A stretch of DNA of 64,000 bases from Foetidibacter luteolus (GCF_009650435.1 NZ_VVIP01000043.1:1-64000), one strand, 5' to 3'. Positions 7,775 through 17,375 are shown, numbered from the stretch's first letter. Numbers and translations are program-made. The notes: generated from the sequence alone by a model not told the origin.

Positions 7775-8737
7775 CTAGTTTTCTTTACCTCCGCTGTCAA
7801 GCTTTTTATCTCTTTTGGTAAACCCAATCACATAAAAGATTCCGCCGTAAAAAGATTTTGACTGGCCTACATTTCTGCCGTCCAGTACATAGCTGCCCCC
7901 GCCGATGAATGACAGGGCCTGCATTTTCTTTACAGTATATTTAAAGCCTGCACCCAGGCTGGTCATGTTCATTTTGTTGCTGGGGAAAGGCATGTCATTT
8001 CTTCTCATATCAAAGCCGCCCAAAGTTTCCTGGCGGTTAAGCACCACTTCCGCTATCAGCAGGTGGCTGCGGTAACCGGCCCGCAGGTTATACATGGCCA
8101 CATTGGGCATTTCTACCTCGTTGGTTAAATGCATCCTGTCTGTGTAATAAGAAGTACGGTCAATTTCAATGTTTCTTCTGTAAGTATAGGTGCCTGAGCC
8201 GGTAACAAACAGGCTGCCCACCTGGTAATCTGCTATAATCCTGGCAGAAAGGTTGGTGCTGTGCAAGCCGATTGACAGGGGCAAAAAGTCTGGTGTATAG
8301 TTAGAGGCTGGAAAAGACAGGCCACCAACTGCATACAAAGAGAGAGTGCTGTTGCCCCAGCTTTTCTCGTAAGGCAACCATTTAAGCCAAAGGCTTACAT
8401 CCTGCAGGCCTTTTAAGCCGTGGAGGGTACCAGCGGTTGCCTTAGTTTTTACATAAGGCACATTAAACAATACATTCAGCCTGTTGGTAATACCATAGTT
8501 GCCCATTACTGAAAAAGATTGCGTTGAAACAGTCCCTAAATTTTGGTTATCTCTTTTTAGAGTACCCTCCCAGTAGTGGTTCCAGCTACTGTAGCTGTAA
8601 ACGGGGCCCACGCAAAAATTGTTCTTAATCATCATAATGGCGTCCTGGTCGGTTTGCGCTTTGGTAATGCAGGGCGCTGCTGCAGTTAGTAAAGCAACCA
8701 ATAACAGGTTGCGGAGTAATGAGTGCTTACAAGTCAT
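7775..8737 (-). CDS. outer-membrane beta-barrel protein (transporter-like)
   Basis: About 320 residues. The ATG at 8737 is preferred over the one at 8761 because it leads straight into a signal peptide (LLRNLLLVALLTAA, cleavage near TKAQ). The mature part is a run of amphipathic strands with aromatic girdles, such as VMGNYGITNRLNVLFNVPYV, as in the phenol-degradation MetA-like or DUF-type transporter barrels. No plug or TonB box is visible. The gene lies between a second barrel gene and a haloperoxidase-like lipoprotein gene, all on the minus strand with short gaps. This suggests they work together in the outer membrane. Substrate unknown. Confidence 0.65.
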   Translation of the reverse strand: MTCKHSLLRNLLLVALLTAAAPCITKAQTDQDAIMMIKNNFCVGPVYSYSSWNHYWEGTLKRDNQNLGTVSTQSFSVMGNYGITNRLNVLFNVPYVKTKATAGTLHGLKGLQDVSLWLKWLPYEKSWGNSTLSLYAVGGLSFPASNYTPDFLPLSIGLHSTNLSARIIADYQVGSLFVTGSGTYTYRRNIEIDRTSYYTDRMHLTNEVEMPNVAMYNLRAGYRSHLLIAEVVLNRQETLGGFDMRRNDMPFPSNKMNMTSLGAGFKYTVKKMQALSFIGGGSYVLDGRNVGQSKSFYGGIFYVIGFTKRDKKLDSGGKEN

Positions 8738-8820
8738 AAACAGTTGTTTTGGGTTACACATAAAACAGGGTACGGATTTTTAAATGTGTTGTTTATTCAT
8801 TATTGTCAGGCCGGTTTTTT

Positions 8821-8899
8821 TGCTGCGTAAAGCGATGCAGTACAAGAGTGCGACGCAAGAAAAGCTCAATAGCAGGTTCTAAAGCCGGGCCCCAAAAAA
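8821..8899 (+). repeat. interspersed repeat family A, copy 2
   Basis: TGCTGCGTAAAGCGATGCAG is followed by CAAGAGTGCGACGCAAG and ends GCCGGGCCCCAAAA. It sits in the 182-bp gap between the two barrel genes, oriented opposite to them. Confidence 0.7.
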
Positions 8900-8919
8900 A
8901 TATCTAATGGCGAAGCCAT

Positions 8920-10023
8920 TTAAAACCTTACCGATAAACCGGCATTAATTACATAATCAGCAAAAGCGGCATCTCCGTTTACTTTATTGGTTGGTGTGCT
9001 TCTTGCTTTATCAGTAACACTTTGTGTTCTATTGCGCACAAAAGCCACCGGAACAGATGCAAACAGGTTAACTTTCTTAAAGGCATAAGCAACAGCAGGC
9101 TCGGCAGACCATACATAACCCGGCCTTCTAAAATCTCCGCTGCCGCCAACAAGATCATTTACGGGGATACCTTCCAGCCTAACGCCTGCGGCTAAAGTGA
9201 ATTTGTTTATCATTACGTTAGCACCTGCACGAAACATATACTGGTCGGGTACGCTCATAATGGCCTCGTTAGCTAACGCCGGCGTAAGCGTTTCCCTATA
9301 GGTTCTAACCCCATTTTGTTCCCGTGGGTTTACCAGGTAATACGCGTTGCCATAAACGCCAATGCTGCGGGTAAAACTGTAATAACCGTTTAATTCGGCA
9401 GTAAACCCTGTACCGCCATCCCCGGGTTGTATAGATTGGTCAACTGTTCTCAATTCTTTACTTTCATTAGGGCCTACATTGTACCAGTAATCTTTATAAT
9501 CATAAGCGCCGGTGGCGAACTTGATGCCCAAACCGGCTTGTATGTTGCCTTTAAAATGCTTTTTGGGGTCAAGCAGCCAGCGGTAAACAGCCATACGTAT
9601 ATCGCCCAGGCCAAATACATGCATGGTATGTCTCTGGTTAAACTTGTTAACGCCGTTAACCAGCCCATGCTCGTACATGGAAGAACGGGTATTATGGATA
9701 ATTGGAAGATCAACCATCACACTCCAGCGGTCATTTAACAGCCGGGTTAAGGTAAAATCAAAAGCTGTTTGATAGTTAATAACTTCCGTACCTTTTTCTA
9801 TTCTTTCTTTCTGGTATTCGGTACCCTTATAATGTTTGTTAGACATAAAATACCTGTAACCTGTTGTAAATATCCACTTGTCGTTTTTGCTGGCATCAGG
9901 ATGTGGTGTCATGTAACCGGGACCGCTACCACGTAGCGCAACACAACCCTGTGCCATGGTATTGTATGCAACGGCTACGCTTAATATGGTTAAAGAGAAC
10001 GCGGCTAAAAAAGTCTTTTTCAT
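8920..10023 (-). CDS. outer-membrane beta-barrel protein
   Basis: About 367 residues from the ATG at 10023, chosen over 10056 because it begins a standard signal peptide (MKKTFLAAFSLTILSVAVA, cleavage near MAQ). The mature protein alternates polar and aromatic residues in strands, and it ends in VINAGLSVRF, a terminal Phe strand typical of BAM-assembled barrels. A GCVALRGSGPG segment follows the signal. I cannot name a family with confidence. It starts about 110 bp after the stop of the second haloperoxidase-like gene and is followed by another barrel gene, so the four are probably functionally linked. Confidence 0.65.
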   Translation of the reverse strand: MKKTFLAAFSLTILSVAVAYNTMAQGCVALRGSGPGYMTPHPDASKNDKWIFTTGYRYFMSNKHYKGTEYQKERIEKGTEVINYQTAFDFTLTRLLNDRWSVMVDLPIIHNTRSSMYEHGLVNGVNKFNQRHTMHVFGLGDIRMAVYRWLLDPKKHFKGNIQAGLGIKFATGAYDYKDYWYNVGPNESKELRTVDQSIQPGDGGTGFTAELNGYYSFTRSIGVYGNAYYLVNPREQNGVRTYRETLTPALANEAIMSVPDQYMFRAGANVMINKFTLAAGVRLEGIPVNDLVGGSGDFRRPGYVWSAEPAVAYAFKKVNLFASVPVAFVRNRTQSVTDKARSTPTNKVNGDAAFADYVINAGLSVRF

Positions 10024-10132
10024 AAATAAAGCTGTTAAGTTTTGATAGATAAACATAAGTATGCATGCTAATACAGTACTGCGTTATGCAGTTACCGTAT
10101 GCTACAATTCAATTAATAGTAATAGTATTATT

Positions 10133-11455
10133 CTACTTCTTCATTTTTAACCTGTCAACCACCAGGCCGCCAACTTTGCGGCCATATTCTGTGGAGACAA
10201 TGCAGGATTGATGAAAGTGAATGCCACCGTAAAAGCGGGCCCAGTTGTTTTCTATAGCCGCCTCTCTGAACGATTTGAAAGAGCGGCTTTTGATGCCGAA
10301 TTCCAGTTCAGTGGAGTCGGTGTAGGCAAAATTGTCGCCAAACACACTGGTTAATGCTTCTGCCGCGGCAGACGAAATGGTAGAGTGGCCGCAGGTATAT
10401 TCGGGAAAAGCGGGAGTTTGCAGTAATGGCCTCCATTCAGGATCAATGTACTTATTGATGATGGTTTCCGGTCTTGCCGTGTTATAGGTAAACTTACCAT
10501 CCCAGCACTCAATAAATGCATCAAACATGGCTATGGAAGTTTTTGTATATGCGTACACAGTGGTAGCAAAATCGGCTTTGGCTTTTTCTGCCGCTATGCC
10601 TACAATGCTCATCCAGTGGCCGGTAGGAGAAAACTTTTTAGTGCCAAACTGCACGTGCCCGCTAACATTTAATTTAAACGGGTTATCATCCCAGAATTCC
10701 GCGATATGTTTCTGCTCGTCAGATAAACTGTCCACTGCATTTTTTATGGCCATCACCTCTTTATAGTAAGCGCTGTTCTTATCCTTTATGTTAAAAGGAA
10801 TGGGTGGCGGTACCCTGAAAAGTGAAGCGCTGTCCATTACCAACGGTCTTATCTCGTTCCAGTGCGGTTCAACGGCCTGGGCATACATGGGTGGTGTTGG
10901 TACCCAGCGGCCCTCTTCGTTTGTTACGGTGTATTTGCTGGCGCTGCGTGTTTGCGCATAATTGTCTTTTTTGGTCCAAGCCAGTATATGGTCTGCTACT
11001 GTATTACCGTATGCTATGCTGTTATCAAAAATATCTGATGGCATACCCGCATCATCGGCCTTTATTTTAAGCGATTCCACGTATTCATCCATACTGCCTT
11101 CAGGAAAAGTAACCGCATTGCCAACTTTGCAATACGCTATCAGCGCGGCAAAAGGAAAATCAATTTTTTTACCTTCTGCTGGCTTAGGCGTAGCTGTTAA
11201 CCCATTTAATTGCCCTGCCAGCGTTTGATAATCTTTGCTTTCCGCAGCTATTACTTCATAGGCGGCAATATTAGCATAGGTATAGTTGCGGGATGCAACC
11301 ACCGGCGTAAAATTATTGCCCATTACCACACTGTTAAGCTCGTGTACTGTTTTACAGTACAGTATGGGGTCATGAACAATCTTTTTATAGTCTTCTGAGT
11401 TTCTGCAAGCCAACAATAACACAGACGCAACTAAACAGCCAACAATTCTTTTCAT
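10133..11455 (-). CDS. vanadium-dependent haloperoxidase / PAP2-like lipoprotein (2)
   Basis: 440 residues from the ATG at 11455, which leads into a lipoprotein signal ending LLLAC; the upstream ATG at 11545 would bury that signal. All three active-site arms are present: K-x6-RP (K321, R328), CGHST with H357 (Cys replaces the usual Ser before Gly) and RFYGGIH (R407, H413). It is a distant paralogue of the lipoprotein ending at 6159; the two share the fold but little sequence outside the arms. It heads the minus-strand series that continues with two barrel proteins. Activity could be halide oxidation or phosphate hydrolysis. The 214-bp gap upstream (11456-11669) contains a fragment resembling repeat family C and nothing else I recognise. 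Confidence 0.8.
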   Translation of the reverse strand: MKRIVGCLVASVLLLACRNSEDYKKIVHDPILYCKTVHELNSVVMGNNFTPVVASRNYTYANIAAYEVIAAESKDYQTLAGQLNGLTATPKPAEGKKIDFPFAALIAYCKVGNAVTFPEGSMDEYVESLKIKADDAGMPSDIFDNSIAYGNTVADHILAWTKKDNYAQTRSASKYTVTNEEGRWVPTPPMYAQAVEPHWNEIRPLVMDSASLFRVPPPIPFNIKDKNSAYYKEVMAIKNAVDSLSDEQKHIAEFWDDNPFKLNVSGHVQFGTKKFSPTGHWMSIVGIAAEKAKADFATTVYAYTKTSIAMFDAFIECWDGKFTYNTARPETIINKYIDPEWRPLLQTPAFPEYTCGHSTISSAAAEALTSVFGDNFAYTDSTELEFGIKSRSFKSFREAAIENNWARFYGGIHFHQSCIVSTEYGRKVGGLVVDRLKMKK

Positions 11456-11669
11456 TACTAAGCAAAATCCGTTGATAAGAGAAAATAGAGAAGTTATGGT
11501 ACCCGGCAGTTGATATTTCATGGCATCAGCGGTTGTGTCACTCACTTCAGGGTTCGGAAGTTATTTCAGCAGATTACATTACACCCGCCTTTACATCTGC
11601 AACCCATTTACCGCACATAAAACCTGTAGATAATCCATGAAAAATTAACGCCGGAAAATGCAGCGAAGA

Positions 11670-12242
11670 TTATGCAACAAACACATCTGGTGGTTGTTCC
11701 GGAGAATGGTGCAACCCAAAGGTTATCAAAGAAGTATTTTGAGGAATACCATAAGCAGTAAAAGCGACATTTGAAGAAAGAGTGGAATATTGCTGCTGAA
11801 AAGCATCATAATCCAGGGATAGCGTTTTTACGAGAGTAGATTTAGAGCCATCCTGTTTTTTTGCGCCCCCGTTCTGCACCAGGTCGTTGGCCAGGCGGGA
11901 GTAATCGTTCTGGGCTGATTCAAGCCGCATTTTTTCATGGTTGGGCAGGCATTTAAGAATCAGTTGCCCATCAACCACTTTGCGTTTTACATACTTGTAC
12001 ACCTGGCCCTGAAGGGTAATTTCACCATCCACCCTTTCAAAATCCGGCTTGCTTACCTGGTAGGGCATAGACAGCGGCACGGTGATGGTAATGAGGTCAT
12101 CCTCGCTGTATTGATCGTTGTCAAGTGATGAAACAAGTTGAGAATCAGCCTTTTGCTGGGCGAAATAGAACACAGCCCTGTAACCAGTGAGGTTAAAGAT
12201 GAATAACGCAAGTAGTAATATGGCCGCAAGTCTCTTAAGCAT
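11670..12242 (-). CDS. membrane-anchored protein of unknown function
   Basis: 190 residues with one N-terminal hydrophobic segment (LAAILLLALFIFNLTG, residues 5-22) and a polar remainder with charged strands (for example VYKYVKRKVVDGQLILKC). It ends in a His/Pro-rich tail (HHSPEQPP). I do not recognise a domain. The start at 12242 is the only ATG that includes the hydrophobic segment. It is separated by 214 bp from the haloperoxidase-like gene downstream, so membership in that unit is uncertain. Confidence 0.6.
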   Translation of the reverse strand: MLKRLAAILLLALFIFNLTGYRAVFYFAQQKADSQLVSSLDNDQYSEDDLITITVPLSMPYQVSKPDFERVDGEITLQGQVYKYVKRKVVDGQLILKCLPNHEKMRLESAQNDYSRLANDLVQNGGAKKQDGSKSTLVKTLSLDYDAFQQQYSTLSSNVAFTAYGIPQNTSLITFGLHHSPEQPPDVFVA

Positions 12243-12350
12243 CAGGCCGGAAATTAGGAAAAATTTACAAAATCAAAAGTATTTTTTTGGAAACGGGGAA
12301 ACAAGCTGCCGGCTGTGTTTAATCAAAAACCAGGAGAATTTGCCAGCTAC

Positions 12351-12447
12351 GGGCTGAAAAGCCGCCCAAAGAACAACCGATGAAAGTAGTTTCCAATTTG
12401 CTGCTTCGACACGCAAATGGCGCAACAGACGATTCCATGAAATACTA
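12351..12447 (-). repeat. interspersed repeat family C, copy 2 (long form)
   Basis: On the minus strand this has TTCATGGAATCG, then GTGTCGAAGCAGCAAATTGG, then GGCGGCTTTTCAGCCC. The copy at 26707 has the same extra GAAGCAGCAA segment. It occupies the 354-bp gap 12243-12596, where I see nothing else. Confidence 0.55.
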
Positions 12448-12596
12448 CAGTCTGCCACCATATTTACCCCAAACAGCCAACGGCTGTTACTTTTTTTTCG
12501 TTAACAATGCAACCCGCTACCGCTTTTGTGCAACACAAACAGCTTTAACAGCGTCTAATGCGTGGCAATAACTACTTTTGCCGGCTTATTATTAAT

Positions 12597-14420
12597 ATGA
12601 AGACATATTTCAGGCTTCTGTCGTACGCAAAACCTATAGAGAAGTACGCGATACCTTATACTATTTTTACCTTGTTAACGGTTATTTTCAGCACCCTTAA
12701 CCTGGCATTACTGGCGCCGCTGCTTTCTACGCTGTTTAATGTAAACGCTAATACCCCTACGCCGCCAAAGCCGGGCAGCTTTTTTGATATTTTCAAAATG
12801 CTAAACTATTACGCTGCCTGGGCCAATACCAAGTATGGTACCGCAAAAACGCTGCAATTTGTTTGCGCCACCATTGTAACATCGGTACTGCTAAGTAATG
12901 TATTCCGCTATTTTTCTGAGAGAACCATGGAAAGTTTGCGCATCCATACCCTCCTTAACCTGCGCAGAAGCGTTATTAGTAATATAATGACACTTCACCT
13001 GGGATACTTTAACAATGAAAGAAAAGGCGATATCATTTCCAAAGTTGCCTCTGATGTGTATGTGGTGCAGTATTCTGTTACCTCTACCCTGCAGGTAGTT
13101 TTTAAAGAGCCCCTGTTCCTTGTAACTTACCTGGTAATGCTGTTTGTTATTTCGTACAAGCTTACCCTTATGGCCATGTTGGTAATACCGGTTTCGGCCT
13201 TTATTATATCCCGTATTGTAAAAAAACTAAAGGAACAGGCGGCCCAATCCAGTATTTCGCATGGCATTATGATAAGTTACCTGGATGAGGCGTTGAATGG
13301 CCTGAGGATTATTAAAGCCTTTAACGCAGTAAAATTTGTTACAGACAGGTTTAATGCCGAAAATGTTCGGTTTTCTAAAATAGGGCGTTCTATGGCCAAA
13401 CGCCAGCAATTGGCCTCTCCCGTGTCTGAGTTTTTGGGTGTTTTAATGGTGGCTGCTATTGTATTGTACGGCGGTTCGCTGGTGGTAGCGGGCAAAGGCG
13501 AGCTAACAGGCGCCAACTTTATCGCCTACATTGCCCTGTTTTCGCAGGTTATGCGGCCGGCAAAAGCCATTTCAGATTCTTTTGCCCACATACATTCCGG
13601 CATTGCGGCCGGCGAGCGGGTGTTAAGCCTGGTTGATGAAAAACCCCTGATAACAGACCCGCCCGATGCCATTACAGTTACAGGCTTCAATGACTCTCTC
13701 AGGTTCGAAAATGTTTCGTTTGCCTATGGCGAAAGAACCATACTGCACAATATTAACCTTACCATACCCAAGGGCAAAACGGTGGCATTGGTTGGGCCTT
13801 CCGGTGGGGGTAAGTCTACTCTTATTGACCTGATTCCCAAATTTTTACAGCCGCAATCGGGCAGAATTCTATTAGACGGTAAGGATATACATGAGATAAA
13901 AACAGACTCAATCCGCTCTCTTATGGGTATCGTTAACCAGGAGTCCATACTTTTTAACGACACTATTTTTAATAACATAGCCTTTGCGCAGCCCGGCGCC
14001 GACCCTGCCGCCGTGGAAGCCGCTGCCCGTATTGCCAATGCCCACGATTTTATTATGGCCACTGCCAACGGCTACAACACCAACATTGGCGATAAAGGCG
14101 TAAAACTTTCCGGCGGGCAAAAACAGCGCATTTGCATTGCCCGTGCTGTATTAAATAATCCGCCGTTAATGTTGCTGGACGAGGCAACGTCTGCCCTGGA
14201 TACGGAATCTGAAAAACTGGTACAGGATGCCCTTACCAACCTAATGAAGAACCGCACATCGTTAATAATAGCGCACAGGTTAAGCACCATACAAAATGCC
14301 GACCTGATTATTGTACTGGAAAGCGGCAGGATTATTGAGCAGGGCACGCATAGTGAATTACTGCTGAAAAACGGTTTGTATAAAAAATTGATTGATATGC
14401 AAACTTTCAGCTCTATTTAA
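12597..14420 (+). CDS. ABC exporter, fused permease and ATPase (MsbA-like)
   Basis: 607 residues. The N-terminal half (about 1-320) is a six-helix transmembrane domain with the NERKGDIISKVASDV segment typical of lipid-flippase-type exporters. The C-terminal half is the nucleotide-binding domain: Walker A GPSGGGKST, signature LSGGQKQR, Walker B MLLDEATSALD and switch His in IAHRLSTIQ. It acts as a homodimer in the inner membrane. MsbA-type members flip lipid A-core, and three glycosyltransferase genes follow, which fits lipooligosaccharide export, but drug or other lipid substrates cannot be excluded. The ATG at 12597 is chosen because the upstream extension (from 12558) is unlike family N-termini. 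Confidence 0.85.
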   Translation: MKTYFRLLSYAKPIEKYAIPYTIFTLLTVIFSTLNLALLAPLLSTLFNVNANTPTPPKPGSFFDIFKMLNYYAAWANTKYGTAKTLQFVCATIVTSVLLSNVFRYFSERTMESLRIHTLLNLRRSVISNIMTLHLGYFNNERKGDIISKVASDVYVVQYSVTSTLQVVFKEPLFLVTYLVMLFVISYKLTLMAMLVIPVSAFIISRIVKKLKEQAAQSSISHGIMISYLDEALNGLRIIKAFNAVKFVTDRFNAENVRFSKIGRSMAKRQQLASPVSEFLGVLMVAAIVLYGGSLVVAGKGELTGANFIAYIALFSQVMRPAKAISDSFAHIHSGIAAGERVLSLVDEKPLITDPPDAITVTGFNDSLRFENVSFAYGERTILHNINLTIPKGKTVALVGPSGGGKSTLIDLIPKFLQPQSGRILLDGKDIHEIKTDSIRSLMGIVNQESILFNDTIFNNIAFAQPGADPAAVEAAARIANAHDFIMATANGYNTNIGDKGVKLSGGQKQRICIARAVLNNPPLMLLDEATSALDTESEKLVQDALTNLMKNRTSLIIAHRLSTIQNADLIIVLESGRIIEQGTHSELLLKNGLYKKLIDMQTFSSI

Positions 14421-14448
14421 AACTATGGGCAGCAGGCAAAAAGGTTTA

Positions 14449-14559
14449 TGGGCGCCTGCCCAAGCTATCGCAAGGGCACCGGGCTTTCCGCTCATACTCC
14501 GGCACAAAAGCCTGGGCACAATGCCTTCACCGGGGTATCCGCTGCAATCCCTGGCGCGG
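14449..14559 (-). repeat. interspersed repeat family B, copy 1
   Basis: On the minus strand it has GGATTGCAGCGGATACCCCGG and, about 45 nt on, TGCCGGAGTATGAGCGGAAA followed by GCCCGG. The element lies 29 bp past the ABC exporter stop, in a 258-bp gap. Confidence 0.7.
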
Positions 14560-14678
14560 TAGTGACACAGCAAAACAAATTACCGGCATGCTAACATGCA
14601 GCAGCCGGAACAAAAAAACTTATTTAACTAACCGGCATTGCCGGTACGAAGCCAACGGCTTCACTGCCTTTATTTAAT

Positions 14679-15488
14679 ATGTATCCATCCTCGTCACTCA
14701 TTATATCCACCTATAACTGGCCACAGGCATTGGCCGTTTGCCTTAAAAGCGCCATACGGCAAACAATCTTGCCCGGCGAAATAATTGTGGCAGACGATGG
14801 CTCCCGCAGCGATACCCGGCAGGTTATTGAAGAATTCAGCAGGCAATCCCCCGTGCCGGTGGTGCATGTATGGCATGAGGATGAAGGCTTTAGGCTGGCA
14901 CATATACGCAACAAGGCCATAGCCGCCGCCAGCGGCGATTATATTATACAGGTGGATGGAGACATATTAATGCACCCCCATTTTGTGCAGGACCACCTGC
15001 GCTTTGCCAAACCCAATGCATTTGTACGGGCCAGCCGCATTTACATAAATGAGCAGGTAACCCAAAAAATGTTGGCCCATCAGCAAATAAGTATTAACTT
15101 ATTCAGCAAAGGAACCACCAATTTTTTCAGCGCTTTCCGTGCCCCCGTACTATGGCCCTTTTTTGCTACCTCTTACAAAAACAAGGGCGCTGAACGGTTT
15201 GAAATCCACGGCTGTAATATGGCCTTCTGGAAAAACGATGCCATTGAAGTAAACGGTTACAACGAAGATTTTACGGGCTGGGGCCCGGAAGACAAGGAAT
15301 TTGTGGCCAGGTTATTGAATGCCGGAAAGGAAAAAAGGTTTTTAAAATTGGGCGGCCTGGCTTTTCACCTGTATCATAAAGAAAACGCAAAAAATAACCT
15401 GCAGAAAAATGAACTGCTGCTTGAGCAAACGATTATAAAAAATATTACGTTCTGTACTTCAGGCATTCATAAATACATCCGCCAATGA
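14679..15488 (+). CDS. family 2 glycosyltransferase
   Basis: 269 residues. It has the GT-A start SLIISTYNWPQAL, the nucleotide-binding ADDGS, the metal-binding QVDGDI (DxD-like), and a C-terminal galactosyltransferase-type segment with GCNMAFWK and GWGPEDKEF (the ED acid pair). It transfers a sugar from a nucleotide donor, probably in outer-membrane glycolipid assembly given the MsbA-like exporter next door. Its stop overlaps the next gene by 4 bp (ATGA), so the two are translationally coupled, and they are clear paralogues. Confidence 0.85.
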   Translation: MYPSSSLIISTYNWPQALAVCLKSAIRQTILPGEIIVADDGSRSDTRQVIEEFSRQSPVPVVHVWHEDEGFRLAHIRNKAIAAASGDYIIQVDGDILMHPHFVQDHLRFAKPNAFVRASRIYINEQVTQKMLAHQQISINLFSKGTTNFFSAFRAPVLWPFFATSYKNKGAERFEIHGCNMAFWKNDAIEVNGYNEDFTGWGPEDKEFVARLLNAGKEKRFLKLGGLAFHLYHKENAKNNLQKNELLLEQTIIKNITFCTSGIHKYIRQ

Positions 15489-16297
15489 CTAAACAAACAT
15501 CTGTGGCCCTGGTAATTGCCACATACAACTGGCCCGAAGCGTTAAGGCTTGTTTTGGAAAGCGTGCTGACACAAACCGTGTTACCCGATGAAGTAATTAT
15601 AGCCGACGATGGCTCTACCATTGCCACTACCGGCCTGGTAGATTCTTACAGGAAAAAATTCCCTGTTCCCCTTAAACATTTCTGGCACGAGGATGAGGGC
15701 TTCAGAAAAACCATTATACTCAACCAGGCTATAGCCGGCACCAAGTGTGATTACATTGTACAGGTTGATGGCGATATTGTGCTGCACAGGAATTTTATAA
15801 AAGACCATTTAAATGCGGCGGAGAGAGGATACTATATAAGGGGCAGCCGTGTTATGATAGATGAGCGAAGGAGCAATGAAGAATTGCTGATAGGCAGGAT
15901 GAAAAAGGCTTCTGCTTTTTCCGCAGGCATCAAAAACAGGATAAATGCCTTACGCATACCCTTCCTTTCGCCCTTGCTTATTAAAAAAAGCAAACGCTCT
16001 GACAATGTAAGCGGTTGTAACTGCGCTTTTTGGAGAGAAGATTTTGTGAAGGTGAACGGCTACAACAACGAGATAAATGGCTGGGGCCACGAGGATATAG
16101 AACTGGCTGCTCGTTTTATTAACGCCGGCCTGCTGCAGAAAAAAATCAAAATGATGGCTGTATGCTACCACCTGCACCACAGTTTTGTTGACAGGCAAAG
16201 GGAAAGCTTTAACTACACTATTTATAAACGCACCCTGAACCAAGGCATACGGTACTGCTCAAAAGGCTATCACAGCTACCAGCAGCAGTACAACTAA
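15485..16297 (+). CDS. family 2 glycosyltransferase, paralogue of the preceding gene
   Basis: 270 residues with the same layout as its neighbour: VALVIATYNWPEAL, ADDGST, QVDGDIVLH, GCNCAFWRED and GWGHEDIEL. The HEDEGFR segment after about 60 residues is nearly identical in both, so a tandem duplication followed by divergence is likely. It probably adds another sugar in the same glycan. The 3' end overlaps the convergent glycosyltransferase gene by 39 bp, which is unusually long for two intact genes. Confidence 0.85.
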   Translation: MTKQTSVALVIATYNWPEALRLVLESVLTQTVLPDEVIIADDGSTIATTGLVDSYRKKFPVPLKHFWHEDEGFRKTIILNQAIAGTKCDYIVQVDGDIVLHRNFIKDHLNAAERGYYIRGSRVMIDERRSNEELLIGRMKKASAFSAGIKNRINALRIPFLSPLLIKKSKRSDNVSGCNCAFWREDFVKVNGYNNEINGWGHEDIELAARFINAGLLQKKIKMMAVCYHLHHSFVDRQRESFNYTIYKRTLNQGIRYCSKGYHSYQQQYN

Positions 16298-17362
16298 AAC
16301 TGCCATTTTAATAATTTTCCACCGGTTGGTACGGAATGACGATGGATGGGGTTTATTGAACCCCATATCTATCCTTAAGGCAAAGCCATTGATAAAGCCA
16401 TCTTTTAAAGAACGGCGTAAAAAACTGAATTCATAACAGTTTTTTGCCCACATTACGTGAAAGGCTGTTGCCAAAGACCAGCTTTTACCAACAAGGATGG
16501 TTTTAATTAAGTTGGTTATAAATTCTGCAAGCAGCAAAGCCACTGTAAACTTAACCAATAGCGCCGCAGTACCTGTAAGTATAGCTACCGGTGTTAGCAA
16601 TGTCAGCAGCAACAAGGTTTCTGACGTATTGGTAAAATCCCGGAAGGTATAATTGCTTACAGGTTGTTTGCGGGCGATTTGGCTGGCGCCGGCGCCATAG
16701 CTAACCATGCGCCTGGTTTGCACGCTGCCATTGCCCCACCAGGGATGGTGTACAACAGCCCCCGCAACAGGTATATATTTCTCATTAAACAGCAGGCTGC
16801 TGCGTGTAAGAAACTCAATATCTTCCGCATTAACCAGGGCCGCATCAAATAACCCGGGGTGCATTTTTTGCCGGTTAAGCATTACGTTGGCCGTTGGAGA
16901 CCAGGTGAGTAATGGCTTTCTTAACGCATCAGTAAAGCTGGAAATGGTGCCGTTTATTTCCAGCGCTTTGGTAACGGCATTAATGGGTTGCGGAAACTGC
17001 GTAATGCCGGCAAAGCCAATAGCATCCGGATGTGTTTTAATAGCAGCGGCATATACCAACAGCAAATCCGGCTCAGCCTTAATATCATCATCCAGGAAAA
17101 GTATCCATTTGCTTTTGCCCGCTTTAATGCCCACATTCCTTGTTGCCGGGGCGCCCATGTTTACAGGGTTAATAATGAGTTGTATTAAGCCCTTGTTGTG
17201 CAGTTGCATAACAGAAGCAGGCACAACTACTTCAGGATTATCAGAAACGATGTAGAAAAATACGTTGAACCCGCCAGGTTTTTCAAGGTTAATGATGTTT
17301 AGCAATATCTCTTCATCCAGCCTGTAAGACGGTACCACAATATCTATCGCATGTATGTTCAT
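16259..17362 (-). CDS. family 2 glycosyltransferase with C-terminal membrane segments
   Basis: 367 residues. The GT-A domain (about 1-225) has DIVVPSYRLD, a VNMGAPATRNVGI stretch and the FLDDDI metal site. A VNAEDIEF acid pair is near 195. Hydrophobic segments at about 245-290 (LLLLTLLTPVAILTGTAALL) and at the C-terminus (MAVLVVLLLVAVIAF) anchor it in the inner membrane. It probably acts on a lipid-linked acceptor. A TATATTTG element ends 5 nt before the ATG, so the message should be nearly leaderless. It is convergent with, and overlaps, the preceding glycosyltransferase gene. Confidence 0.85.
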   Translation of the reverse strand: MNIHAIDIVVPSYRLDEEILLNIINLEKPGGFNVFFYIVSDNPEVVVPASVMQLHNKGLIQLIINPVNMGAPATRNVGIKAGKSKWILFLDDDIKAEPDLLLVYAAAIKTHPDAIGFAGITQFPQPINAVTKALEINGTISSFTDALRKPLLTWSPTANVMLNRQKMHPGLFDAALVNAEDIEFLTRSSLLFNEKYIPVAGAVVHHPWWGNGSVQTRRMVSYGAGASQIARKQPVSNYTFRDFTNTSETLLLLTLLTPVAILTGTAALLVKFTVALLLAEFITNLIKTILVGKSWSLATAFHVMWAKNCYEFSFLRRSLKDGFINGFALRIDMGFNKPHPSSFRTNRWKIIKMAVLVVLLLVAVIAF

Positions 17363-17367
17363 CGGCT

Positions 17368-17375
17368 CAAATATA
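17368..17375 (-). promoter_or_regulatory. Bacteroidota -7 element, TATATTTG
   Basis: TATATTTG matches the TAnnTTTG consensus and is followed after only 5 nt (AGCCG) by the ATG of the glycosyltransferase gene. No TTG -33 element is evident at the usual distance. Confidence 0.55.
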
